DNA of 49,821 bases, from the NCBI GenBank assembly GCA_030690265.1, contig JAUYHA010000125.1:1-49821 (forward strand), read 5' to 3'. The notes below the pieces were generated by a model. That model made no database searches and had not been told where the DNA came from. It worked only from the letters and a program-made list of their open reading frames with translations. Of the stretch, positions 48,963-49,821 are shown in pieces. This DNA is from Dehalococcoidales bacterium (GTDB taxonomy: Bacteria > Chloroflexota > Dehalococcoidia > Dehalococcoidales > UBA2162). Position numbers and translations under genes: made by a program. Each line of letters starts with the position of its first letter. The first letter of the stretch is position 1.

Positions 48963-49430
48963 CTATTTGAGTAAACCAGCAAGATTATTCTTTTGTTCCA
49001 GGATATTAGCCCAGATGTCCCCCTTCTTCTGCAGGCGTTCGGGAAGAGTCATCATTGTGTATTCGGTGGGGTAAGCGTGTTCAAGTTCAGCCCAGTCCAG
49101 GGGAGTTGAGACGCAGGCGCCCGCTACGGGCCGGGGAGAGTACGGCGCAGCCAGTGTTTTACCTCTTGCATTCTGGTTAAAATCAAGAAATATTTTCCCC
49201 CGTCGTTTTTCCACGGACCAATCCGTGGTAACAATTCTGGGATGCTTTCTTAGTACGCATTGCAGACGGTCTCTGCAACGGAACGGATGGCTTCGTAATC
49301 ATACTGGCGTAAGACGGGCACATATATATGGAGTCCCGTTTTACCCGAGGTTTTGATAAACGTTCGCAGCGAAACTGCATCCAGCTCTTCCTTGAGCCAC
49401 CTGGCGACATTTGGCATATTCATAGCCTCG
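48963..49430 (-). pseudogene. ligD: LigD polymerase-domain remnant
   Basis: Two frames together give the C-terminal part of the LigD primase-polymerase domain: NVARWLKEELDAVSLRTFIKTSGKTGLHIYVPVLRQYDYEAIRSVAETV (49250-49440) and then, after a frameshift near 49250, TDWSVEKRRGKIFLDFNQNARGKTLAAPYSPRPVAGACVSTPLDWAELEHAYP to 48963. The N-terminal polymerase part and the ligase domain are missing. In bacteria LigD works with Ku in nonhomologous end joining. Confidence 0.8.
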
Positions 49431-49616
49431 CACCGTATCATCATAACCGGGGTACACCTCATCCTTAGGGCAGAAGAGGACCTGCTTGATACGGGTATTA
49501 TCCTTCTTGTGAAGGAGATGGAAGCTTGGTTTTTCGTTTTTAGTGGCGGTGTACATCTTAATGGGGATGACGACCATGCCGAAATTGATGGCCCCCTTCC
49601 AGAAAGCCCTGCCCAT
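49431..49616 (-). pseudogene. ku: Ku 5' fragment fused to the LigD remnant
   Basis: From ATG 49616 with TGGAGGATAGAA upstream the frame reads MGRAFWKGAINFGMVVIPIKMYTATKNEKPSFHLLHKKDNTRIKQVLFCPKDEVYPGYDDTVRGYEY, the N-terminus of bacterial Ku. At about 49430, at the YEYAK codons, the sequence changes to LigD polymerase-domain code in another frame. The rest of Ku is gone. Confidence 0.8.
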
Positions 49617-49689
49617 TTCTATCCTCCAGTGAGAAGTTAAGCTACTTTTTAACTGATTCAATCGTGGCTTATTTCCAAGAATACTAGTG

Positions 49690-49821
49690 TAGTGTCTCAC
49701 TAATAACTTAACAATGTCATTCCGTACTTGATACGGAATCCAGGTGGGGTGATGATGCTGGATTCCCGCTTTCGCGGGAATGACAATATGAAGTGTATTG
49801 TAAAGGTATCTCTGAGACACT
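49690..49821. repeat. MITE-like repeat with terminal inverted repeats
   Basis: AGTGTCTCA (49690-49698) and TGAGACACT (49813-49821) are perfect 9-bp ends about 132 bp apart. Inside is the widespread palindromic GGATTCCCGCTTTCGCGGGAATGAC and a diverged mirror copy (GTCATTCCGTACTTGATACGG), which when translated gives the familiar VIPAKAGIQ peptide. It carries no gene. The right end coincides with the window edge. Confidence 0.75.

Noticed and set aside
49183-49410. A separate 75-residue minus-strand gene
   Set aside because: It is a frame-shifted reading of LigD polymerase sequence with a Met/Ser/Arg-rich start and only the last part in the correct frame.
1-49821. CRISPR array
   Set aside because: No regularly spaced 23-50 bp direct repeats were seen; the repeats present are inverted repeats, short iteron-like copies or gene duplications.

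Overview
The window is a mosaic, moderately GC-rich bacterial segment. My best guess is Chloroflexota, probably the Dehalococcoidia lineage. The grounds are the style of the solute-binding lipoproteins (a Cys23 lipobox followed by Pro/Glu/Val repeats), many CoA-ester and metallo-beta-lactamase-fold enzymes, a DUF5679-type zinc ribbon, an Lrp/AsnC regulator and a genomic-repeat peptide. This is inference; there is no rRNA gene or other firm taxonomic marker.

Layout. (1) 1-1.8 kb: small genes of a plasmid- or ICE-like module ending in strong terminators. (2) 1.9-12.0 kb: a defence-type island. It has an unknown glycine-zipper protein, a DUF4145 protein, an MT-A70 adenine methyltransferase, a probable type II restriction endonuclease next to a double methyltransferase fusion, a HARE-HTH/endonuclease-like protein, a HEPN-type protein with an Rx4H motif, and a PD-(D/E)XK protein. 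(3) 12.0-12.8 kb: a gene-free stretch with nested inverted repeats, then an intact sigma70-type promoter and ribosome binding site that now drive only a 17-codon catalase-like stub. (4) 12.8-18.8 kb: a metal/redox stress region. It holds Met/Gly-rich secreted or membrane proteins, an isoprenylcysteine-methyltransferase-like protein, a ferredoxin, two DsrE-like proteins, OsmC and ArsR, then a MerR regulator with a textbook 19-bp-spacer promoter and a 27-residue CGCGC peptide. (5) 18.9-21.5 kb: an MFS transporter, a small protein and an Lrp/AsnC regulator whose 5' end is duplicated.

(6) 21.6-37.0 kb is the most striking part: about 15 kb all on the plus strand behind a near-consensus promoter. 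It encodes four paralogous family-5 solute-binding lipoproteins, an enoyl-CoA hydratase-family protein, a type III CoA-transferase-family protein, two MBL-fold hydrolases with an altered HxHxHH motif and two bicupins. Fragments of at least two further MBL genes and one further binding-protein gene lie between them. No ABC permease or ATPase gene is present. I read it as an expanding and decaying catabolic/uptake island for an unknown, probably acyl-CoA-linked substrate.

(7) 37.0-39.2 kb: a gene graveyard with a damaged tRNA and pieces of MATE, glycoside-hydrolase and Crp/Fnr genes. (8) 39.3-48.7 kb: mostly intact housekeeping and stress genes: zinc ribbon, site-2 protease with CBS domains, AI-2E-type transporter, HPF-cold-shock fusion, baeRF, DUF488, GlgC, and YHS plus a CopB-type ATPase. 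(9) 48.9-49.8 kb: a large palindrome, a collapsed Ku/LigD end-joining locus and a MITE-like repeat at the window edge.
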